From: Catellatospora bangladeshensis
Lineage (GTDB): Bacteria; Actinomycetota; Actinomycetes; Mycobacteriales; Micromonosporaceae
DNA: 64,000 nt
Direction of reading: 5' to 3'
Assembly: GCF_016862575.1 (NCBI RefSeq)
Contig: NZ_BONF01000024.1
Location: forward strand, 34,725 to 98,724
The number at the start of each line of letters is the position of its first letter. Position 1 is the stretch's first letter. Of the stretch, positions 46,791 through 55,245 are shown in pieces. Under the pieces are notes generated by a model. That model was given only the letters and a program-made list of their open reading frames with translations, had not been told where the DNA came from and did no database searches. Made by a program: the position numbers and the translations under genes.

Positions 46791-46812
46791 AGATTGCGAA
46801 GGAAGGACCGCT

Positions 46813-48141
46813 ATGGAGATCGTCTCGTTCCGCACGCCCGGCCTGGGCGACCAGACGTACCTGCTCACCCACGACGGGCAGGGCGTGCTCGTCGACCCTC
46901 AGCGCGACATCGACCGGTTCCTGACCGCGGCGGCCGAGCGCGACGTGCAGCTGCGTTTCGTACTGGAGACCCACCTGCACAACGACTACGTCTCCGGAGC
47001 GCGGCAGGCCGCACAGCGCGCCGGAGCGGAACTCGTGCTGCCCGCGGCCGCCGGGCCCGCATACCCGCACACCCCGGCCTTCCACCTGGAGGACATCCAG
47101 GGCGGCCACGGGCTGACGCTGCGGCCGATCCACACCCCGGGCCACACCCCGGAGCACACCAGCTATCTCGTGCTCGTCGACGGCGAGCCGGTGGCCGTGT
47201 TCTCGGGCGGCAGCCTGCTGGTCGCCTCCGCCGGGCGTCCCGACCTGCTCGGCCCGGAACGCGCCCGCAGCCTGGCGAAGCTGCAGCACGGCTCGCTGCA
47301 CCGCCTGGCGGGCCTGCCGCGTGACGTCGAGCTGCTGCCCACCCACGGCGAGGGCTCGTTCTGCACCGCGTCCGGCGCCGGGCGCTACACCTCCTCGATC
47401 GGCGCCGAACTGGACGGCAACCCGTTCCTGGCCGTCGGCGACGCCGAGGCGTTCGCGGACCGGCTGCTGGCCCAGCCGCTGCCGATCCCCGCGTTCTACC
47501 GGCACATGGGCCCGGCCAACACGTTCGGCGCGCCGCCCATGCCGCCGGTGGACGTGCCCGAGCTGACCGTCGACGGGCTGCCCGCCGCCGCGCACGTCGT
47601 CGACATCCGGCCCCGGCCGGCGCTGGCGGCCGGTCACCTGCCCGGCGCGCTGGGCATCGAGCTGCGCGACGACTTCGGGTCCTGGGCGGGCTGGCTGCTG
47701 CCGCATGCCGAGCCGGTCGTGCTGGTCGCCGACCGCGACCAGGACGTCGCCGAGGCCGTCACCCAGCTCGCCCGGATCGGCGTCGACGGCGTCGCGGGCC
47801 GGGTCCACGACCTCGGCGCGCACGCCACCGCCCGGTTCGAGCTGCTCGGCCTGGACGCGTTCGCCGAGCGGGCCGCCGCCGCGGACGCCCAGCTGCTCGA
47901 CGTGCGGATGCCCGCCGAACACGCCGCGGCCGCCGTCGCGGGCGCGGTGCACCGCTTCCTGCCCGACCTGCTGGCCGAGGGCATCCCGGCCGAACTCGAC
48001 CAGTCCCACCCCGTGCTGGTGGCCTGCGGATCCGGCCGACGCGCCGCGATCGCCGCGACCGTGCTGCTGCGCGCGGGATACCAGCCGGTCGTCCTCGACG
48101 GCGTGGGCGTGCCCGAACTCGCCGCCACCCTGTCCGCCTGA
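46813..48141 (+). CDS. MBL-fold / double rhodanese protein (CstB-like)
   Basis: A 442-aa protein with AAGGAAGG before the ATG. The MBL domain (1-240) has ETHLHNDYVSG, with His54, His56 and Asp58, and HTPGHTPEH. The loop usually carrying the bridging Asp (TGD) is SGGSLL here, and the usual HADH is HNDY, so the metal site departs from ETHE1-type persulfide dioxygenases. The first rhodanese (about 255-340) has no Cys at the active position (VLVADRD). The second (about 355-440) has the active loop ACGSGRRAA. Role: reactive-sulfur detoxification, probably persulfide handling. CstR-like operators lie directly upstream. Confidence 0.85.
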   Translation: MEIVSFRTPGLGDQTYLLTHDGQGVLVDPQRDIDRFLTAAAERDVQLRFVLETHLHNDYVSGARQAAQRAGAELVLPAAAGPAYPHTPAFHLEDIQGGHGLTLRPIHTPGHTPEHTSYLVLVDGEPVAVFSGGSLLVASAGRPDLLGPERARSLAKLQHGSLHRLAGLPRDVELLPTHGEGSFCTASGAGRYTSSIGAELDGNPFLAVGDAEAFADRLLAQPLPIPAFYRHMGPANTFGAPPMPPVDVPELTVDGLPAAAHVVDIRPRPALAAGHLPGALGIELRDDFGSWAGWLLPHAEPVVLVADRDQDVAEAVTQLARIGVDGVAGRVHDLGAHATARFELLGLDAFAERAAAADAQLLDVRMPAEHAAAAVAGAVHRFLPDLLAEGIPAELDQSHPVLVACGSGRRAAIAATVLLRAGYQPVVLDGVGVPELAATLSA

Positions 48142-48180
48142 CCCGTCCCCTTCCACCGATCCCCGAGGAGTCACCACCCC

Positions 48181-48759
48181 ATGTCCCAGTCCATCGACGT
48201 CGTGTCCACGCGCGCCCTGCTCGCCGCCGGGTCCGAGGTGCTCCTGCTCGACGTGCGCACGCCCGCCGAGTTCGAGACCGCCCACCTCCCCGGCTCCGTC
48301 AACGTTCCCCTGGATCAGCTCGACGCGTACCTGCCGCAGCTCCTGGCAGCCTCGGGCGGTGACCTGATCCTGGTCTGCCAGTCCGGCAACCGCGCCGGGC
48401 AGTGCCAGGCCCGGCTCGGCGCCGCGGGCGCGGCGGGGTCCAGGGTCCTGTCCGGCGGGCTCAACGCGTGGCTGGCGGCCGGCGCCCCGGTCGTGCGCGG
48501 GCGGCAGCGCTGGAGCCTGGAGCGCCAGGTGCGGCTGGTCGCCGGGGGTATCACCCTGGCCGCGATCGTCGTGAGCGTGTGGCTGCCGCCCGCCCGCTAC
48601 CTGGCCGGATTCATCGGCGCGGGGCTGACCTTCGCCGCGCTCACCGACACCTGCGCCATGGGCATGCTGCTGGCGAAGCTGCCGTACAACCGGCCGCGGG
48701 TCACCGGCGGCGTCCCGGCCGCGGCGGCGAAGCTTCGTGAGCACGGGTCCGCCCGGTGA
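48181..48759 (+). CDS. membrane rhodanese (YgaP-like, rhodanese plus DUF2892)
   Basis: A 192-aa protein. The rhodanese domain (about 1-105) has LLLDVRTPAEFETAHLPGSVNVPL and the active-site loop VCQSGNRAGQ with catalytic Cys. Two hydrophobic spans (about 125-165) form a DUF2892-type membrane anchor (LVAGGITLAAIVVSVWLP; FIGAGLTFAALTDTCAMGMLLAKLPYNR). It should transfer sulfane sulfur at the inner face of the membrane. Its last codon region overlaps the TauE gene by GTGA. Confidence 0.9.
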   Translation: MSQSIDVVSTRALLAAGSEVLLLDVRTPAEFETAHLPGSVNVPLDQLDAYLPQLLAASGGDLILVCQSGNRAGQCQARLGAAGAAGSRVLSGGLNAWLAAGAPVVRGRQRWSLERQVRLVAGGITLAAIVVSVWLPPARYLAGFIGAGLTFAALTDTCAMGMLLAKLPYNRPRVTGGVPAAAAKLREHGSAR

Positions 48760-49520
48760 GCGCCGCCATCTGCCTGGCGCTGGCGGCGTCCGTCCTGATC
48801 GGCCTCATGCTGGGCCTGCTCGGCGGCGGCGGGTCGATCCTGACCGTGCCGGTCCTGGTCTACCTCGCCGGTGTCGCGCCCAAGCCCGCCATCGCGATGT
48901 CGCTCGTGGTCGTCGGCGTGACCAGCGCGGTCGCGCTCATCCCGCACGCGCGGGCCGGGCGGGTGCGGTGGCGCACCGGCCTGCTGTTCGGCGCGGCCGG
49001 GATGGCCGGCGCCTACGGCGGGGGCCGCGTCGCCCAGTACCTGCCCGGCGGTGTCCTGCTCACCGCGTTCGCCGTGATGATGCTGGTCACCGCGATCGCG
49101 ATGCTGCGTACCCGGCCCCGGAGCACCCGGCCGCACGGGGAGTCCGGGCGCCCCCTGCCCGTCCTGAAGATCCTTGCGGAGGGTGTCGCCGTCGGTGTGG
49201 CCACCGGCCTCGTCGGGGCGGGCGGCGGCTTCCTGGTGGTGCCCGCGCTGGTGGTGCTCGGCGGGCTGGCCATGCCCGCCGCCGTCGGGACGTCCCTGCT
49301 GGTGATCAGCATGAAGTCCGCCGCGGGCCTGGCCGGTTTCCTGCACAGTGTCTCCATCGACTGGCGGCTGACGGCCGCGGTCACCGCGGTCGCCGTCATC
49401 GGCAGCCTGGCGGGCAGCCGCCTGGCCGGACAGCTGCCGCCCGACCTGCTGCGCCGGGCCTTCGGCTGGTTCGTCATCGTCATGGGCACCGGCCTGCTCG
49501 CCAGCCAGCTCGCGAGCTGA
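48756..49520 (+). CDS. TauE/SafE-family sulfite/sulfonate exporter
   Basis: A 254-aa membrane protein with about eight spans in two repeats (LALAASVLIGLMLGLLGGGGSILTVPVLVYLAG; EGVAVGVATGLVGAGGGFLVVPALVVLGG). The GGGGS and GAGGG segments of each half are the family hallmark. A GTG start overlaps the upstream stop. In sulfide-detoxification loci this protein expels sulfite or thiosulfate. Last gene of the CstR-controlled operon. Confidence 0.9.
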   Translation: MSAAICLALAASVLIGLMLGLLGGGGSILTVPVLVYLAGVAPKPAIAMSLVVVGVTSAVALIPHARAGRVRWRTGLLFGAAGMAGAYGGGRVAQYLPGGVLLTAFAVMMLVTAIAMLRTRPRSTRPHGESGRPLPVLKILAEGVAVGVATGLVGAGGGFLVVPALVVLGGLAMPAAVGTSLLVISMKSAAGLAGFLHSVSIDWRLTAAVTAVAVIGSLAGSRLAGQLPPDLLRRAFGWFVIVMGTGLLASQLAS

Positions 49521-49582
49521 CATCCCAGCAACCGAGCCGGGCGATCCGCACGGCTTGACTTCGGCACCGCGCCAACGCATGG

Positions 49583-49596
49583 TGGGAGCGCTTCCA
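49583..49596. promoter_or_regulatory. CebR-type operator
   Basis: TGGGAGCGCTTCCA differs at one base from the CebR consensus TGGGAGCGCTCCCA, which controls cellulose- and cello-oligosaccharide-responsive genes in streptomycetes. It lies 38 bp upstream of the start of a secreted cellulose-binding esterase, so CebR-like control is plausible. Confidence 0.65.
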
Positions 49597-49633
49597 TCGA
49601 AGCATCTGGAACCCCTACCACGGAGGCACGCCC

Positions 49634-51310
49634 ATGTCTCGACACCACCCGCCCGGAACCGCACTCCACGGACCCACCACCGGCGCCCGGCGCCGGACCG
49701 CGCTGGCGGCGTTGTGCGCGCTCGCGCTCGCCCTGACCGTCGCGATCACCGGCGCGCCGGCCGCCCACGCCGCCGCGCCGGTGCGCGTCATGCCGCTCGG
49801 CGACTCCATCACCGGCGGCCCCGGCTGCTGGCGGGCCGTGCTCTGGGACCGCCTGCAGCGCAGCGGCTTCACCAACGTCGACTTCGTCGGGACGCTGCCC
49901 GGCGGCGGCTGCGGCATGACCGGCTGGGACGGCGACAACGAGGGGCACGGCGGCTACCAGGCGACCGGCATCGCCAACCAGAACCAGCTGCCCGGCTGGC
50001 TCGCCGCCACCCACCCCGACGTCGTGCTCATGCACCTGGGCACCAACGACGTCTGGAACAACCAGCCCACCGCGACGATCCTCACCGCGTTCGGCAAGCT
50101 CGTCGACCAGATGCGTGCCGACAACCCGAACATCAAGGTGCTGGTCGCGCAGATCATCCCGATGACGCCGAGCGGCTGCTCCTGGTGCCCGACCGGCGTA
50201 TCGGCGCTCAACGCCGCGATCCCCGCGTGGGCCGCGGGCAAGTCCACCGCGCAGTCGCCGGTCACGGTGGTGGACCAGTTCTCCGGCTTCGACACCGCCG
50301 TCGACACCTCCGACGGCGTACACCCGGACGACTCCGGGTTCCAGAAGATGTCCGACCGGTGGTATCCGGCGCTGACGCCGCTGCTCGGCGGCACGACGCC
50401 CGCGGACACCACCCCGCCGAGCGTCCCGGCCGGACTGCGGGTGAACGTGAACTGCAGCATGGTCGTCACCCTGAACTGGACCGCGTCCACCGACAACGTG
50501 GCCGTCACAGGCTACGACGTGTTCCGCTCAGCCAGCGGCTCCCCGGCCACCGCCGTCGGCACCACCACGACGACGACGTTCACCCACACGCTCAGCGGGC
50601 TGGCGCAGTACCAGGTCCGCGCGCGTGACGCCGCGGGCAACACGTCGGCCCTCAGCGAGCCGGTCAGCGCGCTGCCGCCGCCGTGCCCGCCGCCGGACAC
50701 CCAGCCGCCGACCACGCCGGGCACGCCCACCGCCTCGGCGACGAGCGCGACCGGCACCACGCTGACCTGGGCCTCGTCCACCGACAACATCGGCATCGCC
50801 GGGTACGAGATCCACCGCGCCCCCGGCGCCACCGGTGGCACCTTCACCCAGGTGGGCACCTCGACCGCCGCGACCTTCACCGACACCGGGCTCGCCGCCG
50901 GCACCACCTACCGCTACCAGGTGCGGGCGCGCGACGCGGTCGGGAACACCTCGTCGTTCTCCCCCGCGGTCACCGTCACGACCACGTCCGGGGGCGGTGG
51001 CTGCACGGCCGCGCTGACCCTCCAGACCGGATGGGGCGGCGGCTACGTCATGCAGCCGAACACGGTGACCAACACCGGCACCGCCGCCATCAGCGGCTGG
51101 ACGGTCACGTTCACACTGCCCGCCGGGCATGTCCTCACCGGCTCGTGGAACGCATCGGTGAGCGTGAGCGGCCAGACCGTCACCGCGCGCGGCATCACCG
51201 GCCAGAACGCGACCATCGCGGCCGGATCGAGCACCACGTGGGGCTTCCAGGCGTCGCGGCCGAGCGGCTCCACGACCGTACCCACCACCGCCGTCTGCAC
51301 CACCCCCTGA
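49634..51310 (+). CDS. secreted SGNH/GDSL esterase with two FN3 domains and CBM2
   Basis: A 558-aa exported enzyme. Signal peptide at 1-47 (TALAALCALALALTVAITGAPAAHA). The SGNH domain (about 50-255) has the nucleophile GDSITGG, the oxyanion HLGTND and the Asp/His in DGVHPDDSG, of the CE3-like acetylesterase type. FN3 domains lie at about 258-345 and 356-452, each with YxVR-A/DAAGNTS signatures. CBM2 fills about 456-557 (CTAALTLQTGWGGGYVM ... ISGWTVTFTLPAGHVLTGSWNA). It should deacetylate xylan or another plant polysaccharide while bound to cellulose. A CebR-like box lies upstream and a terminator follows. Confidence 0.9.
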   Translation: MSRHHPPGTALHGPTTGARRRTALAALCALALALTVAITGAPAAHAAAPVRVMPLGDSITGGPGCWRAVLWDRLQRSGFTNVDFVGTLPGGGCGMTGWDGDNEGHGGYQATGIANQNQLPGWLAATHPDVVLMHLGTNDVWNNQPTATILTAFGKLVDQMRADNPNIKVLVAQIIPMTPSGCSWCPTGVSALNAAIPAWAAGKSTAQSPVTVVDQFSGFDTAVDTSDGVHPDDSGFQKMSDRWYPALTPLLGGTTPADTTPPSVPAGLRVNVNCSMVVTLNWTASTDNVAVTGYDVFRSASGSPATAVGTTTTTTFTHTLSGLAQYQVRARDAAGNTSALSEPVSALPPPCPPPDTQPPTTPGTPTASATSATGTTLTWASSTDNIGIAGYEIHRAPGATGGTFTQVGTSTAATFTDTGLAAGTTYRYQVRARDAVGNTSSFSPAVTVTTTSGGGGCTAALTLQTGWGGGYVMQPNTVTNTGTAAISGWTVTFTLPAGHVLTGSWNASVSVSGQTVTARGITGQNATIAAGSSTTWGFQASRPSGSTTVPTTAVCTTP

Positions 51311-51312
51311 GC

Positions 51313-51358
51313 TGACGCCGTCCCCGGGACCGTGGTGGTCCCCGGGGACGGCGCGTCA
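51313..51358. terminator. terminator between convergent genes
   Basis: A GC-rich hairpin with arms TGACGCCGTCCCCGGGACC and its near-complement (51337-51358), interrupted by a one-base bulge and a two-base offset, encloses a five-base loop. It lies three bases after the esterase stop and 65 bases before the end of the convergent epoxide hydrolase gene. Bidirectional. Confidence 0.7.
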
Positions 51359-51422
51359 CGGCGTGCTAGACGGCAGCCCCGCGGGCCAGATGTGACGGGG
51401 TCGACAGACGCCGCGAGCCGGC

Positions 51423-52637
51423 TCAGCGCAGGGAGCGCAGGCCCGTGCGGACCTCATCCACGTAGGACGCGGGCTGCTCCCAGGCCGGGAAGTGGCCCCC
51501 CGCGGGCAGCCGGTGGTAGTGGACCAGGTTCGGATAGCCCTGCTCCGCCCAGCTTCGGGGGGCCAGGTACAGCTCGTCCGGGAAGACGCTGACCGCGACC
51601 GGCAGCCGCACGCCCTTGACGCCGAAGAACGAGAAGCTGTTCTCCGCGTACATGCGGGCGGCCGACACCCCCGTGTTCGTCAGCCAGAACAGCGTCACGT
51701 TGTCGAGCACGTCGTCGCGGGTCAGCGGCTCCTCGCCACCGGCGAAGGCGCGGGAGATCAGCGCCAGGCCCTTGGCTTCGAGGTCGATCAGCCACGCCGC
51801 CAGGAACACCGGCGAGTCCGCCAGCCCCGTCAGCGTCTGCGGGCGCGAGCCCTGCTGGAGCGCGTACGTGACGTGCTTCCAGGTGAAGTCGAGCTGCGCG
51901 CAGGCGGCCCGCTCCTCTTCGGACAGTCCGGCGGGCAGGTGGCGCAGCGCGTCGGCCGCGCCGACGACGTTCTGCTGGAAGAGCCGGTCGATCTCGGCGG
52001 GCACCACACAGGCCATGTTGGTATGGATGCCGGCCAGCCCCGGCACCTCCTGCGCCGCCATCAGGTCGACCACGATCGCGCCCCAGTCGCCGCCCTGCGC
52101 GACGTACCTGTCGTAGCCCAGGCGCTGCATCAGCTCGGCCCAGGCACGGCCGACATGATCCGGTCCCCAGCCCGGGGCGGCCGGTTTGCCGGAGAAGCCG
52201 TAACCGGGCATCGACGGGACGACCACGTGGAAGGCGTCCTCGGCACGGCCGCCGTGCGCGGCCGGCTCGGTCAGCGGCTCGATGACCTTGAGCAGCGCGA
52301 CGACCGAGCCGGGCCAGCCGTGGCAGAGCACGATCGGCAGGGCGTCCTCGTGCTGCGAGCGGACGTGCAGGAAGTGGATGTCGAGCCCGTCGATCTCGGT
52401 CAGGTAGCCGGGGTACGTGTTGAGCCGCGCCTCGCAGCGGCGCCAGTCGTACTCCTCGGCCCAGTACCGGGCCAGCTCCTGGACCGTGGCCAGGCGGGGT
52501 CCCTGCGACTCGTCGTCGACCGTCTCCCGTTCCGGCCAGCGCGTATGCAGGATCCGCGCACGCAGGTCCGCCAGCGCGGCGTCGGGGATCTCGATCCGGA
52601 ACGGCCGCAGCGCCGCCCGCTCGGCTGTCGCTGTCAT
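51423..52637 (-). CDS. epoxide hydrolase (EHN domain), paralogue 1
   Basis: A 404-aa alpha/beta hydrolase with an epoxide hydrolase N-terminal (EHN) cap. Key motifs: HGWPGS oxyanion region, nucleophile in GGDWGA (Asp near residue 184), SMPGYGFSG, cap-loop Tyr residues, and the base His in GGHFPAWEQP. It should open epoxides to diols via a covalent Asp ester. It is about 60-70% similar by eye to the gene at 53593, on the same strand, with a thioredoxin-fold gene between; the three probably form one operon. Confidence 0.92.
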   Translation of the reverse strand: MTATAERAALRPFRIEIPDAALADLRARILHTRWPERETVDDESQGPRLATVQELARYWAEEYDWRRCEARLNTYPGYLTEIDGLDIHFLHVRSQHEDALPIVLCHGWPGSVVALLKVIEPLTEPAAHGGRAEDAFHVVVPSMPGYGFSGKPAAPGWGPDHVGRAWAELMQRLGYDRYVAQGGDWGAIVVDLMAAQEVPGLAGIHTNMACVVPAEIDRLFQQNVVGAADALRHLPAGLSEEERAACAQLDFTWKHVTYALQQGSRPQTLTGLADSPVFLAAWLIDLEAKGLALISRAFAGGEEPLTRDDVLDNVTLFWLTNTGVSAARMYAENSFSFFGVKGVRLPVAVSVFPDELYLAPRSWAEQGYPNLVHYHRLPAGGHFPAWEQPASYVDEVRTGLRSLR

Positions 52638-52653
52638 GGTGCCACCTCGCCGG

Positions 52654-53586
52654 TCAGCCGAACGTGAACGCGTACGCCTCCGCGCCTGGCTCCTCGAAGA
52701 TGATCTCCAGGGTCCGCTCCCGGACCCGGTCCCGCTCGCGGATCAGCTGGTACATCCGGCCGTCGTCGAGCAGCCCGCCGCCGTCGGCGTCGACGTGCAC
52801 GCCGTGCGAGGCGCCGGGCGGGCTTCCGTCCACCAGCACCCGGAACGGGACCGGTGCGGGCGCGGCGCGGTTCATCACCAGGTGCGCGTCCCGGGCCTCG
52901 AACCGGCACGCGATGCTCCCGCGGCCCTGCTCAAGCGCGGCCCGTTCGCGTTCCACCGCCCATGCGCCGGACAGCGCCCAGTGGTTGAGGCGCAGCTCCC
53001 GCGGAAGCGTGTACGCGTGGTGCTCGCCGTCGGCGGAGAAGCGCTCGCCGCGCGCGTACCCGAGGTAGGTCTCGGGGGTGCGCAGGTGGTCCCAGTCGGC
53101 CGCCGCCTCCACGCCGACGCCCTCGACCTGGACCAGGTCGCGCTCGACACCGAGCAGCCACTGCAGGACCCGCTCGGACTCCTCGTACCGTCCCTCGCCG
53201 AAATGCTGATCGCGCGCTACACCGTCGCCGTCGAGGAAGTACAGCGCGGGCCAGTAGTGGTTGTCGAAGGCGGTCCAGATCTTGTAGTCGTTGTCGACGG
53301 CCACGGGGTAGTCGACGCCTCGCTCGCGCATCGCCCGGCGGACGAGGCCGACGTCGTGCTCGAACGAGAACTCCGGCGTGTGCACGCCGAGCACGACCAG
53401 CCCGTCGTCGCGGTACGCCGCCGCCCAGGCCCTGGTCCAGGGCTGGGTACGCAGCCAGTTGATGCATGTCAGCGTGCCGAAGTCGACGAGCACCGCGCGG
53501 GCCCGGAACTCGGGGGGACCGAGCGGCTCACGGTTGAGCCACTCGGTCGCCCCGCCGAACGCGGGCAGGTGCACACGTTCGTACAT
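52654..53586 (-). CDS. thioredoxin-fold protein, DipZ-like C-terminal family, incomplete CXXC
   Basis: A 310-aa protein. The redoxin region (about 1-150) has VLVDFGTLTCINWLRTQPWTRAWAAAYRDDGLVVLGVHTPEF. DipZ-type proteins carry WTYTCINCLRT here; in this sequence the second Cys is Trp, leaving a single cysteine, so disulfide exchange of the normal kind is impossible. The C-terminal domain (about 165-310) has TYLGYARGERF and LRLNHWALSGAW of the DipZ carbohydrate-binding-like module. No signal peptide, so it acts in the cytoplasm. It sits between two epoxide hydrolases, with gaps of 6 and 16 bp. Confidence 0.85.
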   Translation of the reverse strand: MYERVHLPAFGGATEWLNREPLGPPEFRARAVLVDFGTLTCINWLRTQPWTRAWAAAYRDDGLVVLGVHTPEFSFEHDVGLVRRAMRERGVDYPVAVDNDYKIWTAFDNHYWPALYFLDGDGVARDQHFGEGRYEESERVLQWLLGVERDLVQVEGVGVEAAADWDHLRTPETYLGYARGERFSADGEHHAYTLPRELRLNHWALSGAWAVERERAALEQGRGSIACRFEARDAHLVMNRAAPAPVPFRVLVDGSPPGASHGVHVDADGGGLLDDGRMYQLIRERDRVRERTLEIIFEEPGAEAYAFTFG

Positions 53587-53592
53587 GGCCTG

Positions 53593-54807
53593 CTACCGGA
53601 CCGAGCGCAGACCGGTGCGGATCTCGTCCACCAGGTATCCGGGCTGCTCCCAGGCGGCGAAGTGCCCGCCCTTGGGCAGCTTGTTGTAGTGGACGAGGTT
53701 CGGGTAGGCCTTCTCCGCCCAGCTCTTCGGCGCCTGGTAGAGCTCGTCGGGGAAGACGCTGACCGCGACGGGCAGCTTGACGCCCTTTACGCCGAAGAAC
53801 GAGTACGCGTTCTCCGCGTAGAGCCGCCCCGCCGAGACGCCCGTGTTGGTCAGCCAGAAGTGGGTGACGTTGTCGAGCACGTCGTCGCGGGTGAGACCCT
53901 CCGGCACCCCGGCGAACGAGCGCGAGATCAGCGCCATGCTGCGCGGATCGTGGTCGAGCAGCCACGACGCCAGGAAGATCGGCGAGTCCGCCAGGCCGGT
54001 CAGGGTCTGCGGCCGCGAGCCCATCTGCAGCGCGTACGCCACGTGCTTCCAGGTGAAGTCGAGCTGCTCGCAGGTGGCCCGCTCCTCGTCGGACAGCCCG
54101 GCGGGCAGGTTGTGCAGCGCGTCGGCGGCGCCGATGACATTGCGCTGGAACAGGTTGTCGATCTCGGCCGGGACCACACCGGCCATGTTGGTGTGGATGC
54201 CGACCAGGCCCGGGACCTCCTGAGCGCCCATCAGGTCGACGACGATCGCGCCCCAGTCGCCGCCCTGCGCGAGGTAGCGGTCGTAGCCCAGGCGGTTCAT
54301 CAGCTCGCCGTAGGCGCGGGCGATCCGGTCCGGGCCCCAGCCCTTCTCGGTCGGCTTGCCCGAGTAGCCGTAGCCGGGCATCGACGGGATGACCACGTGG
54401 AACGCGTCCTCGGCGGTGCCGCCGTGCGCGGTCGGGTCGGTGAGCGGCTCGATGAGCTTCAGCTGCTCGATGATCGAGCCGGGCCAGCCGTGGCAGATGA
54501 CGATCGGCCTGGCGTTCTCGTGCTTCGACTTGATGTGCAGGAAGTGGAAGTCCAGCCCGTCGATCTCGGTGAGATAGCCCGGGTACTGGTTCATCCTCGC
54601 CTCGCACCGGTACCAGTCGTAGTCGTGCGCCCAGTACTGGGCGAGCGCCTGCATGGTGGCGAGCGTCGGGCCCTGGGTGTCGTCGGCGACGGTCTCCTTC
54701 TCGGGCCAGCGGGTGTGCATGATCCGCGCGTGCATGTCCTTGAGGTCGGCCTCGGAGGTCTCGACCTTGAACGGCCTGATCGCAGCGGCGTCGGATGTGA
54801 CAGACAT
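53593..54807 (-). CDS. epoxide hydrolase (EHN domain), paralogue 2
   Basis: A 404-aa epoxide hydrolase with the same motif set: HGWPGSI, nucleophile in GGDWGA near residue 184, SMPGYGYSG, and the His in GGHFAAWEQP. An AAGGAAAC site lies before the ATG. Identity with the downstream paralogue is high over the full length, including TLTGLADSP and FFGVKGV, so it arose by duplication. It is the first gene of the operon. The region upstream separates it from the divergent LuxR-type ATPase regulator, its candidate regulator. Confidence 0.92.
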   Translation of the reverse strand: MSVTSDAAAIRPFKVETSEADLKDMHARIMHTRWPEKETVADDTQGPTLATMQALAQYWAHDYDWYRCEARMNQYPGYLTEIDGLDFHFLHIKSKHENARPIVICHGWPGSIIEQLKLIEPLTDPTAHGGTAEDAFHVVIPSMPGYGYSGKPTEKGWGPDRIARAYGELMNRLGYDRYLAQGGDWGAIVVDLMGAQEVPGLVGIHTNMAGVVPAEIDNLFQRNVIGAADALHNLPAGLSDEERATCEQLDFTWKHVAYALQMGSRPQTLTGLADSPIFLASWLLDHDPRSMALISRSFAGVPEGLTRDDVLDNVTHFWLTNTGVSAGRLYAENAYSFFGVKGVKLPVAVSVFPDELYQAPKSWAEKAYPNLVHYNKLPKGGHFAAWEQPGYLVDEIRTGLRSVR

Positions 54808-55245
54808 CGTTGTTTCCTTGCTGTGGTGGGAGATTCGGGAAGGGCCTGCGCCCTCCGGACCGCGGTTCGCGATGACCGCGGTGGTTACCGCTCGTGAGCC
54901 GCGCGCCCGGCGCGCCTGCTCCGACTGGTGCTAATGCAGCATGAATCAACCCTCTTCGAGTCATGGTAGAACCGAACCGGCCCGGGATCGGCCGACTTCG
55001 CGGGCTGCCCGGTCGCCGGCGACCGCGCCGGCCCGTCCACGATCGCTTAGCCCGGGGCGCTTCGCCCCCGTGCCGGGCCCGGGTCCACCCCCGGGGGCCC
55101 CGGCACCCCCGAATCAGCGCAAACAGGCATTTTCCCCGTGTACCAGCGGCATGTCCGTGTTCCGCACACCCAGCCCAAACCACGTGAACAGGCCCGATCA
55201 CTCGTCACGTCACCGATCACCACCCTGGCCTGGGAGGATTCGAGC
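54808..55245. other. divergent promoter region, no gene seen
   Basis: This 438-bp region separates the epoxide hydrolase operon from the LuxR-type regulator. It holds an AT-richer stretch around 54930-54965 (TGCTAATGCAGCATGAATC), suitable for the leftward promoter. An open frame reading into the regulator from 55138 is considered non-coding because the GGGAGGA site precedes the ATG at 55246. No RNA gene, repeat array or IS is visible. Confidence 0.5.

Noticed and set aside
55138..55245. 36-residue N-terminal extension of the LuxR ATPase regulator
   Set aside because: No ribosome site at 55138, whereas GGGAGGA precedes the ATG at 55246 and the domain starts directly after it.
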